A stretch of 64,000 nt of DNA from Lineus longissimus (GCF_910592395.1 NC_088311.1:13520501-13584500), one strand, 5' to 3'. Positions 9,795 to 21,010 are shown, counted from the stretch's first letter. Notes: generated by a model not told the origin, from the sequence alone. Numbers and translations: made by a program.

Positions 9795-9985
9795 ACGTCG
9801 GGCTGTGCAGACTCTAGAGCAGACTTTACTGACATGAGTTTCCATCGACATATGTTCGTCAAAAAAGACACCCAGATTTCTGACTGACGTACTGGTGCTG
9901 ACTGTCGAGTTCCCCACCCTGACTCCGTCAATGCTGATCTTCCCAAGCTGCTGCCTGGCGTTTTCTCTTATCCTAAGCTTCGTCC
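9795..9985 (-). pseudogene. CR1/L2-like LINE reverse transcriptase fragment
   Basis: On the minus strand one frame reads GKISIDGVRVGNSTVS and then VRNLGVFFDEHMSMETHVSK. The second piece is the conserved block C-terminal to the reverse transcriptase palm in CR1/L2-type LINEs (V-x-x-L-G-V-x-x-D, then M-x-x-H-V). Only ~60 residues remain and the frame is lost beyond 9795. It belongs to a different lineage from the LINE at 10.8 kb. Confidence 0.65.
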
Positions 9986-10004
9986 AAGCTGTTATCGCTA
10001 ATTG

Positions 10005-10276
10005 TTATGCGGCTCCTCCCCTGGTCAAGTTGCACACTTGGCTGCAAAGCCTCCGCCAATCAGCTCATTCTCTACCGCACATGACCAGGGGAGCCAATCA
10101 GCTCGCTGCGTGGACTATTCCAACAGTTCTTATTCCTTGGCATCATTCTTGCCCTATCTCATACGAACATAGTCCACGCTGCAATATTACTCAATTTTAT
10201 CACTCTGTTACCTCATATTTCTGCATAACTCGCCTTATTTCCTCGTTATTTCGTCATATTTTACAAGGCAAGTATA
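10005..10276 (+). promoter_or_regulatory. promoter-like region with paired CCAAT boxes
   Basis: Two direct copies of GCCAATCAGCTC lie near 10050 and 10094. Around them an inverted repeat pairs CTCCCCTGGTCA (near 10014) with TGACCAGGGGAG (near 10081). Direct CCAAT boxes ~45 bases apart in front of an ATG at 10277 resemble a polymerase II promoter. I see no clear TATA box. Confidence 0.4.
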
Positions 10277-10459
10277 ATGGCTCTTTCTGTTAAGATCGTA
10301 GGTAGCAGTTTTGTGAAGAAGTTGGGCCAGTTTGTTAATGAGCGTGGCGATAGCGGCCAATTTGTCGATCGCCAGCGCTTGAATCTCGGCCTTGAGTATG
10401 ATTTTGCTTGTGTGGATATCCACGGTTTCGGTGGTTTAACTGTTCCCTCTCTCGGGCCT
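10277..10459 (+). pseudogene. possible SGNH-hydrolase-like N-terminal fragment
   Basis: From the ATG the frame encodes MALSVKIVGSSFVKKLGQFV and later NLGLEYDF and DIHGFGGLTV. An I-(V/I)-G-x-S-F-V start, then N-L-G-L and a G-x-G-G-x-T-V motif, is the pattern of small SGNH-fold proteins often encoded by repeats in marine invertebrate genomes. The Ser in GSS would be the nucleophile. Homology fades after about residue 60, and the frame then runs into THAP-derived sequence from the other strand. The family call is from memory of the motif pattern and is moderate at best. Confidence 0.4.
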
Positions 10460-10475
10460 AGGTATTGTTCCAGCA

Positions 10476-10718
10476 TTAGGCAGTCATTAGGATGCAGATA
10501 TCCGGCTTCATGTGATAATCCGTATCGATAAAGTGATCACTGCGAAGTTTGGCCGAAGGCCCAGGCTTCCAACACTCCAAACGTTTGCACTTCCGAATCC
10601 ACAGCTTCCTCCTCTCTTGTTCAACTGGCTTTGGAAATTCATGAAAATGGGTCCCATCCGTAATTCGATTGTTCTTTGTGCTATCCTTGACACAATTCGG
10701 AGCCACACAATACACCAT
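10476..10718 (-). pseudogene. THAP zinc-finger domain fragment with a lost cysteine
   Basis: The minus strand opens MVYCVAPNC, then FHEFPKP, a W about 14 residues on, and RSDHF. This is the C2CH layout of THAP domains, which bind DNA in P-element, Kolobok and host THAP proteins. The third zinc ligand, normally Cys in a C-S-x-H-F motif, is Arg here, so the finger should not fold. The ATG start fits, because THAP domains usually begin at the protein N-terminus. It ends at 10476 with a short unrelated tail. No transposase body follows downstream on this strand. Confidence 0.7.
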
Positions 10719-10799
10719 AGTGAATGAAACACATTACTTCCAGGTGTGCATAATTAAGTAAGGCCCTCCTGCTTTTATGATTGCATGACATGTACAGAT

Positions 10800-13410
10800 A
10801 ACCTGATCTACATCACAACTTTTGCTGAACCCGCCGCCTGGCTCTAACAAGCCAGTTTTCGTGAGTACTCTGTACTCAATGTTCGAGGCCCATATTCCTC
10901 ATTCTGATAGAGTCAGCAGACGTAACGATATGCCATGGTTCAACTTAGTGATTAGGAGAGCAATACAGAGGCGTACAAAACTTTTCAAGAAAATGACCAA
11001 GGTTAACAGTGCCGGTAATGTTTACCGCTTCAGGGAAGCAGTGAGGAACGTAAGGGAGCTTGTTACCGGAGCAAAGCGTACACATCACGATAAAGTCTGT
11101 AATTCGCTCAGTGAGCACTCAACAGGTTCGAAGAACTACTGGGCCATCCTGAAACAGCTACTGGGCAAAAAGGTCAGTGGTGGAATAGCGACCTTGGTTA
11201 GTTCCGGTGTTGTCCTTGACTCGGATGGGATGAAATGTGAGGCTTTCCTCAACCATTTCTCAGCTAAATTTCATCACAACTACGTCACATCTACGGTTCC
11301 TGATTTTGGCAGAAGAACCGAGCGTTCGTTATCAGATCTACATGTCTCTAAGGAAGAAATCAGGAAGCTTTTGCTAAAGTTAGACTCATCAAAGGCCGGG
11401 GGCATTGATGGTATTACTAACAAAATGATAAAGCTGGTTGCTGGTTCCCTGGACGAACCGTTAAGTCGGTTATTTAACTTATTGTTGCTGTCAGGTCACT
11501 TCCCTTCAGCCTGGAAGGTGGGTATTGTTGTTCCCATATTCAAAAACAAGGGATCCAAATGTTCGACCGATAACTACAGGCCGGTAACCTTACTGAATTC
11601 GTTGTCAAAGGTATTTGAACGCACAGTGTATGAGGCTATCTTGAGGTACCTTCAGGAGGAAAACTTGTTGTTTGAACGTCAATCCGGATTCCTGCCAGGT
11701 CACGATACTCAGAAACAACTTGTCGCCATTGTTCACAATATCTTGTCAAACAATGATGCAAAACGGGTAACAAGGGGCGTCTTTCTCGATATCTCAGGGG
11801 CATTTGATGCCGTACCACATTATCTCTTGCTAAAGAAGCTCAAAGGTTATGGCATTATTGGAAATATTTTTAATCTCCTTCAGTCCTATTTGAATGATAG
11901 AGGTGTCAGAGTCAGGGTTAATAACACATTATCCAACTTGACCCAACCAGGCTATGTAAACTCAGTAGTACCCCAGGGATCAATACTGGGGCCTCTCATG
12001 TTTCTCATTTACATTAATGATTTAAGTGAATATGTTAGGAACTGTACCTTGTATATCTATGCCGATGACTGCTCACTATTTCTGCCAGTAAGCTACGCAG
12101 AGGACATCAATCTGTCAACAAAATTAATACAGGAAGACCTTCACAGTCTTCTTGCATGGTCGAAAAGATGGAAGCTAGACTTCAAAGCTGAGAAAAACAA
12201 GGAGGTTATTTACCACTCACCTCGTCGTAAGGTCCGCAACTTTGGCTATCTTGAACTAAATGGGAGTGTTATCCCCCGTGGCCAGTCTCACAAACATCTT
12301 GGTATCATACTGGATGAAACACTGTCGTTTCAGCATCACATTTTGTATGTCGTGGGTAAATGTAACAACCTATTGAACCCATTAAAAACTTTGCAGGGTT
12401 CACTACAGTCCAAACACCTCGAGAAGCTTTATTTCTCATTCATATTACCTCACTTGGAGTATGGTTCTGTCATTTTCGACTCGGCAAACATCACTTTACT
12501 ATCTAGACTCGATAAGGTTCATTATCGGGCTGCCCTGATTGTAAGTGGTTGCATATGGGGCACTAATACCACCAAGGTTCTTGACTGTCTGGGCTGGGTG
12601 ACCCTTGGAAGGCGGAGAACGGAGAAAAAGTTAATCCTGATGTACGATGTTGAACATAACAATATACCCACTTACGTTCACAATGAATTTGTTCAGTATC
12701 GAAACCCCGTCTTTGACGGGCGTCTTAGAAATCGCAGAACCTACAATCTTCCTAGAAACATGTCGCAGAATCTCACAAAATCCACAATACCCAGCTCAAT
12801 TAGGCACTGGTCTTCCCTTCCATTAGATGTCCAAACTCGTTACTCTCGAAACTCTTTCAAATATCACTTAAGACTATTCCTAGGCAGGAATCAAATGTCC
12901 ATGGCTACGCCCAAACTAAACCTACCCCGTCAAGCTGAAATCGTTTTGAATAGGACCAGATGTGACCTTATATTCAAAAACCACCTGTTTTCTCATAACT
13001 TTGTAAATGTTAATGACCCTTACTGTAAATGCGGACACAAGGCGCAAACCACACGCCACCTCTTCTTCAATTGCCCTCTTGCCGACATGCTTAGGGTTGA
13101 TCTTTTTGATGACCTGAATACGCTGCCATCATTCACCTTTATATTCTACAACCTTTGCCAAGAAGACAGGCTGCAGTTGCTATTGAATGGCCATTACAGA
13201 TTGTCTATTGTAGACAATATCTTTATCGTTACTAGAGTCAGCACCTTTATTGCTGAACTCTCCATTCTTTAACTTATGAAGCCTGTTTTCAATTATCATA
13301 TCCTTGTTTGTTTAATTCTTCTCTGCCATCATTCACTTTTCTCTATGTAATAATAACCAGGGCTAATAATGCTTGATAGCCCAGCCCTGGGATTCATCTG
13401 TATGTTACAA
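10800..13410 (+). mobile_element. LINE retrotransposon, 5'-truncated, with intact RT ORF
   Basis: The element lacks its ORF1 and nearly all of its endonuclease. It starts near 10807, keeps the whole reverse transcriptase ORF, and has a short 3' region (13273-13410) ending where family B begins. A second, broken copy of the same lineage lies on the minus strand at 49.8-51.5 kb. 5' truncation is typical of target-primed reverse transcription. Confidence 0.85.
10822..13272 (+). CDS. LINE reverse transcriptase with C-terminal zinc knuckle
   Basis: The frame is open for about 816 codons, with no ATG at its head (first in-frame ATG at 10879), as expected of a truncated polyprotein. Residues 30-50 hold the linker after the endonuclease (MPWFNLVIRRAIQRR). 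Reverse transcriptase motifs follow in order: SSKAGGIDGI, NYRPVTLLNSLSKVFER, FLDISGAFDAVPH, VPQGSILGPLMF and the catalytic YIYADDCSLF near 12052. SHKHLGIILDE follows the palm. A CX1CX8HX4C-type knuckle, CKCGHKAQTTRHLFFNC, lies near 13024-13074. The clade looks like the Jockey/CR1 assemblage. The single undamaged frame implies recent insertion, the least decayed coding region in the window. Confidence 0.88.
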   Translation: MLNPPPGSNKPVFVSTLYSMFEAHIPHSDRVSRRNDMPWFNLVIRRAIQRRTKLFKKMTKVNSAGNVYRFREAVRNVRELVTGAKRTHHDKVCNSLSEHSTGSKNYWAILKQLLGKKVSGGIATLVSSGVVLDSDGMKCEAFLNHFSAKFHHNYVTSTVPDFGRRTERSLSDLHVSKEEIRKLLLKLDSSKAGGIDGITNKMIKLVAGSLDEPLSRLFNLLLLSGHFPSAWKVGIVVPIFKNKGSKCSTDNYRPVTLLNSLSKVFERTVYEAILRYLQEENLLFERQSGFLPGHDTQKQLVAIVHNILSNNDAKRVTRGVFLDISGAFDAVPHYLLLKKLKGYGIIGNIFNLLQSYLNDRGVRVRVNNTLSNLTQPGYVNSVVPQGSILGPLMFLIYINDLSEYVRNCTLYIYADDCSLFLPVSYAEDINLSTKLIQEDLHSLLAWSKRWKLDFKAEKNKEVIYHSPRRKVRNFGYLELNGSVIPRGQSHKHLGIILDETLSFQHHILYVVGKCNNLLNPLKTLQGSLQSKHLEKLYFSFILPHLEYGSVIFDSANITLLSRLDKVHYRAALIVSGCIWGTNTTKVLDCLGWVTLGRRRTEKKLILMYDVEHNNIPTYVHNEFVQYRNPVFDGRLRNRRTYNLPRNMSQNLTKSTIPSSIRHWSSLPLDVQTRYSRNSFKYHLRLFLGRNQMSMATPKLNLPRQAEIVLNRTRCDLIFKNHLFSHNFVNVNDPYCKCGHKAQTTRHLFFNCPLADMLRVDLFDDLNTLPSFTFIFYNLCQEDRLQLLLNGHYRLSIVDNIFIVTRVSTFIAELSIL

Positions 13411-13414
13411 TATT

Positions 13415-16198
13415 ATTAGCTCAGCTGACAAAGTCAGCGGAGCTAGTAGAATAGCTGTTCAAATGGTGTCCGTCCTGCAATCCATCCATCCATCCATCCA
13501 TCCATCTAGGGACCCATCTGTGGACAAAATTGGACATTTCTGATTGGGAAGGCCTAGCCACTTCGTTGAAGGTGCTAAATTAGGAGTTGCCCAAGGTGAA
13601 CTCAAAACATGAAAAATCAGCGCGATCCGACCTGTATTAAGAGAATGAGGTCATTTCGCGTTTAGATTTCTTTCCCTTTTTACCTCGGTCCACAGAGCAA
13701 ATATTGTTTTCAAATGTGGCTGAATATTTTTTAATATTTTTTCATTTTTTACTTTTAATGGAATTAATATAGTTTTCACCGCCAGTTGGCGCTGCAGGCA
13801 CATTGACTGAATTTTGGCGATTTCAAATTTGGCGGTGGCTAAACTTTTTGCAAGCAGTGCCGCTGATTGGCCGATCGATAGAAGAGATGCCACCATTTAA
13901 AAATGGCGGTAGTCGCTGCTTCAATGAAGATGAGTGAACTTTCTCATGTTCAATCGGTTGATACTCTTTTAATCAACATGACCATGTACCTGAAATTTGT
14001 TTAGGTACTGTAAAGAGTCTATATAATTCAGATTTATCGATAGTTTTTTATAATATTGCGGAAATTTTGTGCACAAATTAGCGAAAGTTGGTGCTCGTCT
14101 CATGTCATTTTAGAGCGAGAAATTTGTTTCCGTCGATCTCTACCACTGAAAAATCGCTTGCATAGCTTCAAATTTTTGTGAAAATAAGTATCTGAACTTG
14201 GTTTCAAATAGTCTAGAGAGTTACCTTTGTGGTGATACATATGGTATGTGATAAATATTTGTGGAATTTGTGAAATTCGGTTTTCAAACGTGCCGATGAT
14301 GCAAGCGATCTCGCGTGAATTTTGCAAGTCCTGATATGTCGACCGGGTGTCAAAAATCACTCGCCAAATTCAATTCAAAGATCAAAAATAATATCTGAAC
14401 TTAGTTTCAAATAGCCTACGCAATTATCATTTCGGTGATATATAATGCATGCATGTAATAATTGATTAATCTGCCTAAAACGTGCTATTAAAACGGCGAA
14501 AGATCGTGATATTCTGATAAACACTCTGGTGGCGGTCGCACTAAATAATGACCGGTAGGGCCCGGCGTCTGGCGAAGAAAAAAAGGTAGCGCCCGGAGGT
14601 TGAAACGGGATTTTTATGCACTTTTAACTGTATATATATGTTGTTTGGATGTATTTCTAACAGTTCTGTAACTTTGATGACCAAGCTTTCGCCCAAAGTT
14701 GGTAAAATTGATGCTTGTTTATGGACTGCGCTAGCGACCGGAGAATTCGCCGTCGGCCATTTTGGCTACGGTCCCTGAGTTGTTGTGGTTGGCAATTTTG
14801 CAACAAATTTCGCCATTTACGTTTGTTTACAATTATTTTGAAAGTCACATTATGACATCGTAGTATGAATTCCACTGCAGTTTCGTTACGCAGCAATGCT
14901 CATGTTTTTGGTTTGCAATCCTGTACTGTCTGTACACTGCGCTGTGCATGGCTGTACTGTAGCTGTAAAAAAGACAAAAACCAAAGCCTAGCCCTAAGGC
15001 TATAGGACAGGCTTAGAGTATAACTCAACAGGCCCTCATGATTCATTTGATGGACACCTTATTTGGATAGTACCTCATCATTAAGTCCACTAGATCCTGT
15101 TCTGTCACATGTCGTAGACGATAGACAATTTTCAAAATGTAGTACACCACTCGCTCATCTTTAAGCCCAGCTCTCGGCTCACATCATGTGGGCACGGATG
15201 GCTGTTGAGTGTTATGGTTCAGTCTGTGAGACTAATTTAAAGAGGTTACACTTTTATTTTGAATTGGAAAACAGCCCACAGGACTGACTTTTCACTGAGT
15301 AATAAGTGTGCCCTTCGAAGGTTAAGTCTCTTTCTGGATTTGTTTCCATAGATGCCTTGTTCAGGATATCATCTGACCGATGCCTGATCAAGCACAGACT
15401 GTATCCGGTGGTGTACATTTCCCCGTCTATGTCACCCTTTTTTATTCAGTCAGTGTTAATTTCTCTTCTTTTTTTTTACAGATTAACTGTTGTTGGTTAT
15501 TGCAAGAGGAGTCGTTGGCACATTTCAAGTCCAGGAAAGCACTTGCTGTTCCCACATTCAGAGTAAGGTGTGCTTACTCGTTTTACTGCTTTCCATTCCC
15601 GGAGAGCGTTATCAAATATCTGCCACAAGGCAACAAATATCTGCCGCAAGGCGCTTCAAATATCTGCCGAAAGGCATCAAATATCTACCGCACCAATAAA
15701 GTTCATTTTGTTAACCAACTCCTTATCTTCTTTTCTTCATATACAAAAAAGACCGTCCCAAACATTTGGCTGCATCCACTTCATCAATGTCCAACCAACA
15801 GTCGGTTCATTTGACCATTGTAAAGCACCAGGCCCCACCTCACAAAATACACTGTAATAATTATGTACCTTGTGTCCATGTGCATGTTATTAGTTCCACC
15901 TACGCTGCATGAAGACAAGGACTCCACTCTTTGACGTCACCACACAACTCCTTGACGTCATCACACACCCCACTACTGCAACGGCAATAGAAATGACTTT
16001 ACGTCATAATACCAGGGTGACGTCAACTCAGTACTTCAGCATGCACTGATATAGCAAGAAGGTCTTTCGCATCAGCACTTCTGCGTGCTAGACGTTATAG
16101 CTTCACGTTGCCTCATAATAACGGTACCGACACACACTTGGCCCTTGCCTTCACCTATCCATTTCAGCTGAGCGCCAGGCACTTGGGCCTCTTGTTGA
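13415..16198 (+). mobile_element. family B repeat element, copy 1 (probable Helitron-like)
   Basis: It begins with TAGCTCAGCTGAC and a hairpin formed by its complement GTCAGCGGAGCT, then GTGTCCGTCC and a CCAT microsatellite at 13486-13506. It ends in CAGCTGAGCGCCAGGC, then TTGGGCCTCTTGTT near 16163-16195. The same start and end are found at 21.5-23.2 kb. The length (2.8 kb against 1.7 kb) suggests further sequence nested inside. I found no coding region within it. The end hairpins and the lack of inverted termini fit Helitron-like elements, but that is inference. Confidence 0.5.
15612..15695 (+). repeat. minisatellite, ~25-bp unit
   Basis: Four degenerate units of AAATATCTGCCGCAAGGC and a few more bases stand in tandem. 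They create short repetitive open frames that should not be read as protein. Confidence 0.7.
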
Positions 16199-16401
16199 AA
16201 GTAATAAAATTATTTCAAACAAACAAGCCAGTTGCTAGCCTGATTAGGTAATCAAGTTGTCAAACACATAATTGGCTATATCTTCAAAATGGATGGAGCT
16301 AATTGCATTTGGTTTTCTGTATTGTATAAAGTGTTAGGTACACTTTTGAATTCGTCTTACCGCAGAAAATGGCAAAAAACCTTGATATATGGCCTTTAAA
16401 C

Positions 16402-17310
16402 ACAGTTGGAGCAAAGGCAGTAGAGCGGATGTGACAAAAGAACACCTCAACTACTTCATTCACTGCAGTTCAAATAAAACCTTAACAACTGTCATCCACC
16501 CCAGGGGCCAAATTCATTAGACGTGTGTAACTTCTCCCTGATTAGTTATAGGGCCTATTCATATTCTGTGAAGATTTACATGAAGGACCTGAATCTGTCT
16601 ATTCAGTAGTTAAACGCTGTTTTAAGCTGAACGCCCTTTATGAATTTGGCCCCATTTGTCTAAGCTTGATTCCATCTAGTCTGTCCACATCTCCCTATCT
16701 ACCATAAACCTACATTCTGGTACATGCATATACTACTTGCTACATTTTCTTGTCATTCATCTCATTCCTTGCTATTAAATTCCGCCAGGGTAGCTATTCA
16801 GGCTGCCATGCCTCTAGTTTTATCCCCCCCCCCACCAGTTCACTAGTTTTTCACACAAGTTTTGATCCTTTTTCGTACATTTAATTTTTACCGTACCACA
16901 AACATGAATAGTGAGCCATACAGGGTGGTATATCCTCTCATGGTTTCGCGCATCAACACAGACTACTCATTGTTTTTGTAACATAATCGGGAATGTTGAT
17001 AATAAATATCTTATTTTGATGGTGTTTTTTTACAAAGTGCTATTTTTTCTCATGTTTACGGGATGAAGCCGTCTATTATCTACGAGTCATAACGGTGGTC
17101 TCCACAGGCAAAGTGGTGTTGCTGTGCATGCTGTTGAACTGGTTACACGAAACCAATCAACCAGTCAGCCATGAGATTGACAGGATCGGGGAAGAAGACG
17201 CTGTATCTTAGCTGATTTGTCCTTAACGTTTTGGTCTTGTTTTACTGTATTATACAAGTTCATTGAATAAAGAAGCCGTGAAATTGAAAAGGCATCTCTG
17301 AATTTTTATT
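16402..17310 (+). repeat. backbone repeat, intact copy holding the empty sites
   Basis: This stretch exists again, in pieces, at 38376-38599, 41063-41296 and 42955 onward. Joined, the pieces follow it in order: the C-tract start near 16825, TTTTTGTAACATAATC near 16974, the GCAAAGTGGTGTTGCTGTGC block near 17108, and the TTCATTGAATAAAGAAGCC block near 17261. It contains AATAAA near 17267, so it may have been a transcribed element's 3' end. Its 5' part (16402-16820) is duplicated at 18262-18712. The uninterrupted sequence at 17053-17058 and 17307-17308 shows where family A later inserted in the paralogue. Confidence 0.8.
16504..16653. mobile_element. MITE-like element with GGGGCCAAATTCAT inverted ends
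   Basis: The left end GGGGCCAAATTCAT and the right end ATGAATTTGGCCCC are inverted copies around ~120 bases. The paralogue at 18371-18534 has the same ends and about 20 more bases after the left one, so this copy has a small deletion. No open frame is present. I cannot define a target duplication. Confidence 0.55.
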
Positions 17311-17594
17311 TGTTATAATATTAAAAAATAAAACTTGCCCGTTTAACCTAAACTCATGAACATGCAACCTTTAACTCTTATAGTGTCATGCTCGACCTTA
17401 GGTGGAGAGAGGGTAATGCCTCAGAAAATAAATTATCCACGGCGCAATTTGAGTCCTTTATGTTAAGTTTATCTGCCAGTATTAAGACGGCACTGATCAT
17501 TTGATACCAGGAAACCAAATAGTTTCTACATGAAAATTTCCCGCAACTTGCAACTGAAAGTCGAGCACCTTTTCAGAACAGGTTAGGCAAGGGG

Positions 17595-17872
17595 TATGGT
17601 GATGTAAGAGATGTCATCATGCCTCATGTCACAATCAAGTATGAGACCGTATTGTCACCTGAATGATATCAGAAAAGAGGGTGATTTGACAATCAAGTGA
17701 CCACATTGTAGTCTGATCGATATAAGATAAGAGGGTGATGTTAGAGACGGTATCATGCCTGATGTCACACTCTAAGTAAGACTTCGTTGTAGCCGGATTG
17801 ATATGAGAGTAGAGGGTGATGTAAGAGATGGCATCATCCCTCATGTCACAATCTAGAGACTGCATTGTAGAA
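17595..17872 (+). repeat. 83-bp tandem repeat
   Basis: The block GGGTGATGTAAGAGATG recurs at about 83-base spacing, with ATGTCACAATC and TTGTAG elements between; one unit is shortened. Related units lie at 43390-43510 and 52720-52790, where the 9.2-kb element has inserted. The unit near 17728 preserves the TAA target in uninterrupted form. Confidence 0.75.
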
Positions 17873-17879
17873 TGTTGGG

Positions 17880-18260
17880 AGGGAATAGGGCAGTGTCACA
17901 GGAACTAATCTAAACTCAAGGTAATGAAGGAGAGATTTGCACTGACCTACTTTTATGACCTTCTGCCCTTTTTTAAGGCTGTTATAGCTAAAGTAGTCGT
18001 GTTTGGTATCGAACTAAAGATAATGAACAGTTGGTTTGCGCTAACCCATTTTCATTACCAATTGACCTACTTGGAGACGGTTAAAGTGAAAGGTGTCATC
18101 CACGATTGATATCAAACTAAAAGTGTTTAAGAGTAGCTCAACCCGGATCTAATTTTATGACTTACTAAATAACTTGAACATCGTTAGAGGAAGGCAGTCG
18201 CGTTAATGGTATCAAACTAAAGGCACTGAAAGAGCAGTTTTGTGCTGGCCTGCTTAAATA
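17880..18260. other. unassigned sequence with a loose ~100-bp periodicity
   Basis: CTAAAG and a GGTATC-AACTAAA-like motif recur near 18005, 18105 and 18208, so this may be a very degenerate tandem repeat. No gene is visible. Confidence 0.35.
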
Positions 18261-18261
18261 C

Positions 18262-18712
18262 AGTTGGAACAAAAGCACTGAAGGTATTGAACAGCGGATG
18301 TGACAAAAGAACCCCTCAACTACTTCATTCACTGCAGTTCAAATAAAACTTTCACAACTGTCATCCACCCAAGGGGTCAAATTCATAAACGGCTTGTAAG
18401 GGTTAGACGTGTGTAACTTCTCCCTAATTAGTTTCAGGGCCTATTCATATTCTGTGAAGATTTACATGAAGGACCTGAATCTGTCTATTCAGTAGTTAAA
18501 CGCTATTTTAAGCCGAATGCCCTTCATGAATTTGGCCCCATTTGTCTAAGCTTGATTCGTTTTAGTCTGTCCACATCTCCCTATCTACCATAAACCTACA
18601 TTCTGGTACTCACATATACTACTTGCTACATTTTCTTGTCATTCATCTCATTCCTTGCTATTCAATTCCGACAGCGTAGCTATTCAGGCCGCCAGGTCTC
18701 TAGTCTACTGGC
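18262..18712 (+). repeat. second copy of 16402-16820
   Basis: The two segments match at the large majority of positions by eye, including the MITE-like element and the flanks CTCAACTACTTCATTCACTG and ACCATAAACCTACATTCTGG. They are direct repeats 1.86 kb apart and probably represent a local duplication or two copies of one element. Confidence 0.8.
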
Positions 18713-18719
18713 ATTCCAG

Positions 18720-19380
18720 CAGTGGCACCGGCTAAAATGCCTTCTGTCTCTGGTTTACTCAATACGTGAGGTTCTTTCGGAGCCTCTTTATTTACAATGT
18801 CTACACCATCAGTCCGGTTTTCTGATTCGGACTAACTGTCCAACTGACTAACATGACCTTAGCGGTCTTTTGCTCTTGTTTTGAAACCATCTTTTCTACC
18901 TGCCATAAGTTCTACAAATACATTATGTTAAGGGCTAAAAGTTTGATTGATGGATGAATAAAATTATCTATCACACCTGGCTGTCACCAAAAATGTTGTG
19001 ACCAAGTGATCCGAACGGTAAGATCACGGTCACTTTTTACTCTAATGAGGGTATGATGAACAGGTGCCGTATTTTCTGTCTTCTAGCAAGAAGAACCAGT
19101 AAGACTCGTATATATTTTCTTTATTGAACTCTCAATCTCGTCACAAATATGTTCACGCATCTGTTATTTCAAAATAATGTACGGTATTTACAACAGTCTG
19201 TAGCCGAGATTGACTACTAAAATTACGATATATATATACATGTGGCTATTTTCTGAATCATAATATAACCCCTACAACGTTTGGTCTTCACAAACATTCC
19301 GTCTTAAAGTATACACTCAATTCAAGTTTCAGACTCTCAAATCTCTATTAGGAGTAAACGTAGCTCACTGACAGCACTCA
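18720..19380. other. non-coding; hairpin and a minus-strand AATAAA
   Basis: GTGACCAAGTGATC and GATCACGGTCAC form a hairpin at 18999-19034. TCAATAAAG on the minus strand near 19120 could end a minus-strand transcript that includes the 107-bp repeats. I see no gene. Confidence 0.35.
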
Positions 19381-19382
19381 GA

Positions 19383-19690
19383 GGTTGGAAATCAATTCTC
19401 ACGTCAATCGAACCATTCAGGAGAATCTGTGGTTGAAGATCAGTGTATCTGAGGTCAATTCAGCCATTCAGAAAAGAGAGAGTTTCTGTGGTTGGAAATC
19501 AATTCTCAAGTCAATCAAACCATTCAGGAGAATCTGTGGTTGAAGATCAATACATCTGAGGTCAATTCAGCCATTCAGAAAAGAGAGAGTTTCTGTGGTT
19601 GGAAATCAATTCTCATGTCAATCGAACCATTCAGGAGAACCTGTGGTTGAAGATCAATACATCTGAGGTCAATCAGCCATCTTACCAAAC
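19383..19690. repeat. 107-bp tandem repeat, about three units
   Basis: GGTTGGAAATCAATTCTCA starts units at 19383, 19490 and 19597. The units differ at only a few bases, so the array is young. Confidence 0.85.
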
Positions 19691-21010
19691 ACCCCAGTTT
19701 ATATACACGGCCAATAGATTAAGAAAAAAATTCATTCAATAGAAAAGGAGTGAATTTCCTTTGTAGTCCTACTCCTAGCCCAAAATATAGTTCAGTTACA
19801 TAATTCATATTACTACACGATCAAATGTCCAAACATGACCCAGGCACCTGGTCTAAAACAATGGTTATTAAACGTCAGAAACAGGAGCATCAGATATCAA
19901 TAGTCTTATCATATGTTAAACACAAAGGCAATACTTAATGACCCAGGCCTGTCTGGACCCAACACTAGATACTGAACTTAGAATTATGATTAGAGATCAC
20001 AGTGAGTTGCTAAGAGGTTTTAAACTATCAAATTTGCTACCGAACTCAAGGCTTAATAGAAGTATTATTTACAGTCTTCATTAAACAAGCTACAGGACTA
20101 CAGGTGCCTGAAATAGAACATAAAGTACGACGCAAAACATAGTGAACACTTACATTGAAAGTAGAATAAATGAAGGGTTCCAAGTATCCAACACGAGCAC
20201 AGCTATGAGATGAAGGGGAAATAGTGTGAGGTTTAAGGAGTATGATAAAAAATAATTAAATTTATTCCAACCAGAGTGTCTTCCAGACAGCTAACTACCC
20301 TAAATTACCCCAACCAAGATGCTTAACTAGGAGATCCAAATATTATGGGAAGCCACCCAAGCTGAAGCGAACCAAACCATTATCCTCACACTATTTTGTA
20401 TAGACTTTTGTCAAAAGAGATACAAAAAGTTGAAAATGAAGTTTAAAGCTAACAATCATACCTACAATATGATAGCATTAAATTTTCATTTTAACCCCCT
20501 TCTATCGACAGCATTAACCCTCTCAGCAATTTAGTGAAAATTCATAAAAAGGCCCTATAGTAAACAATAGAATCATAAGAAATTCCTACCTAATCAAAAA
20601 AAATCCATAAAGAAACCCTGATGTACGATAATCCAACCTAATATCGATTGAAAATCACAACCCGGCAGTCTCCTGTAAATGAATACATGAATGGGGTCAT
20701 GAGGCTGACTCGCCAACTCGCTATAGCCCTGTATTAGTAAAATTGGTAAAATGTACAGCAACCCACCTTAGAATGAGTTTTATTATCAAGATAACACTCT
20801 AGGCGTCGCCACCGTGGTGTTACTTTACTTCTCGGACACTTACGATATCCCTGGACGGGAGTTTTAAACGCGGGCGGCTACGGGCGATATAGTGAGATCA
20901 GGCTCGTGCGGCTGTGCAGTACAGGAACTAAAGGGTTAGATAAATTAAACATGTGGCAGTTGATTAACAAAAAGTTTTTACTTTCTAATATGTATCGGTC
21001 ATACCCCATG
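19690..21010. other. AT-rich non-coding region with a small CpG-rich patch
   Basis: No open frame of note is present. A short CpG-rich patch near 20800-20930, containing CGCGGGCGGCTACGGGCG, stands out from its AT-rich surroundings and might be a promoter or an LTR remnant on the minus strand. Confidence 0.35.

Noticed and set aside
15306-15857. Overlapping frames around the 25-bp minisatellite
   Set aside because: Repetitive peptides such as YLPQG and QISA come from the minisatellite in three frames; there is no conserved domain.
19383-19690. CRISPR-like regular direct repeats
   Set aside because: Units of 107 bp are contiguous, with no spacers, in an animal genome; this is an ordinary tandem repeat.
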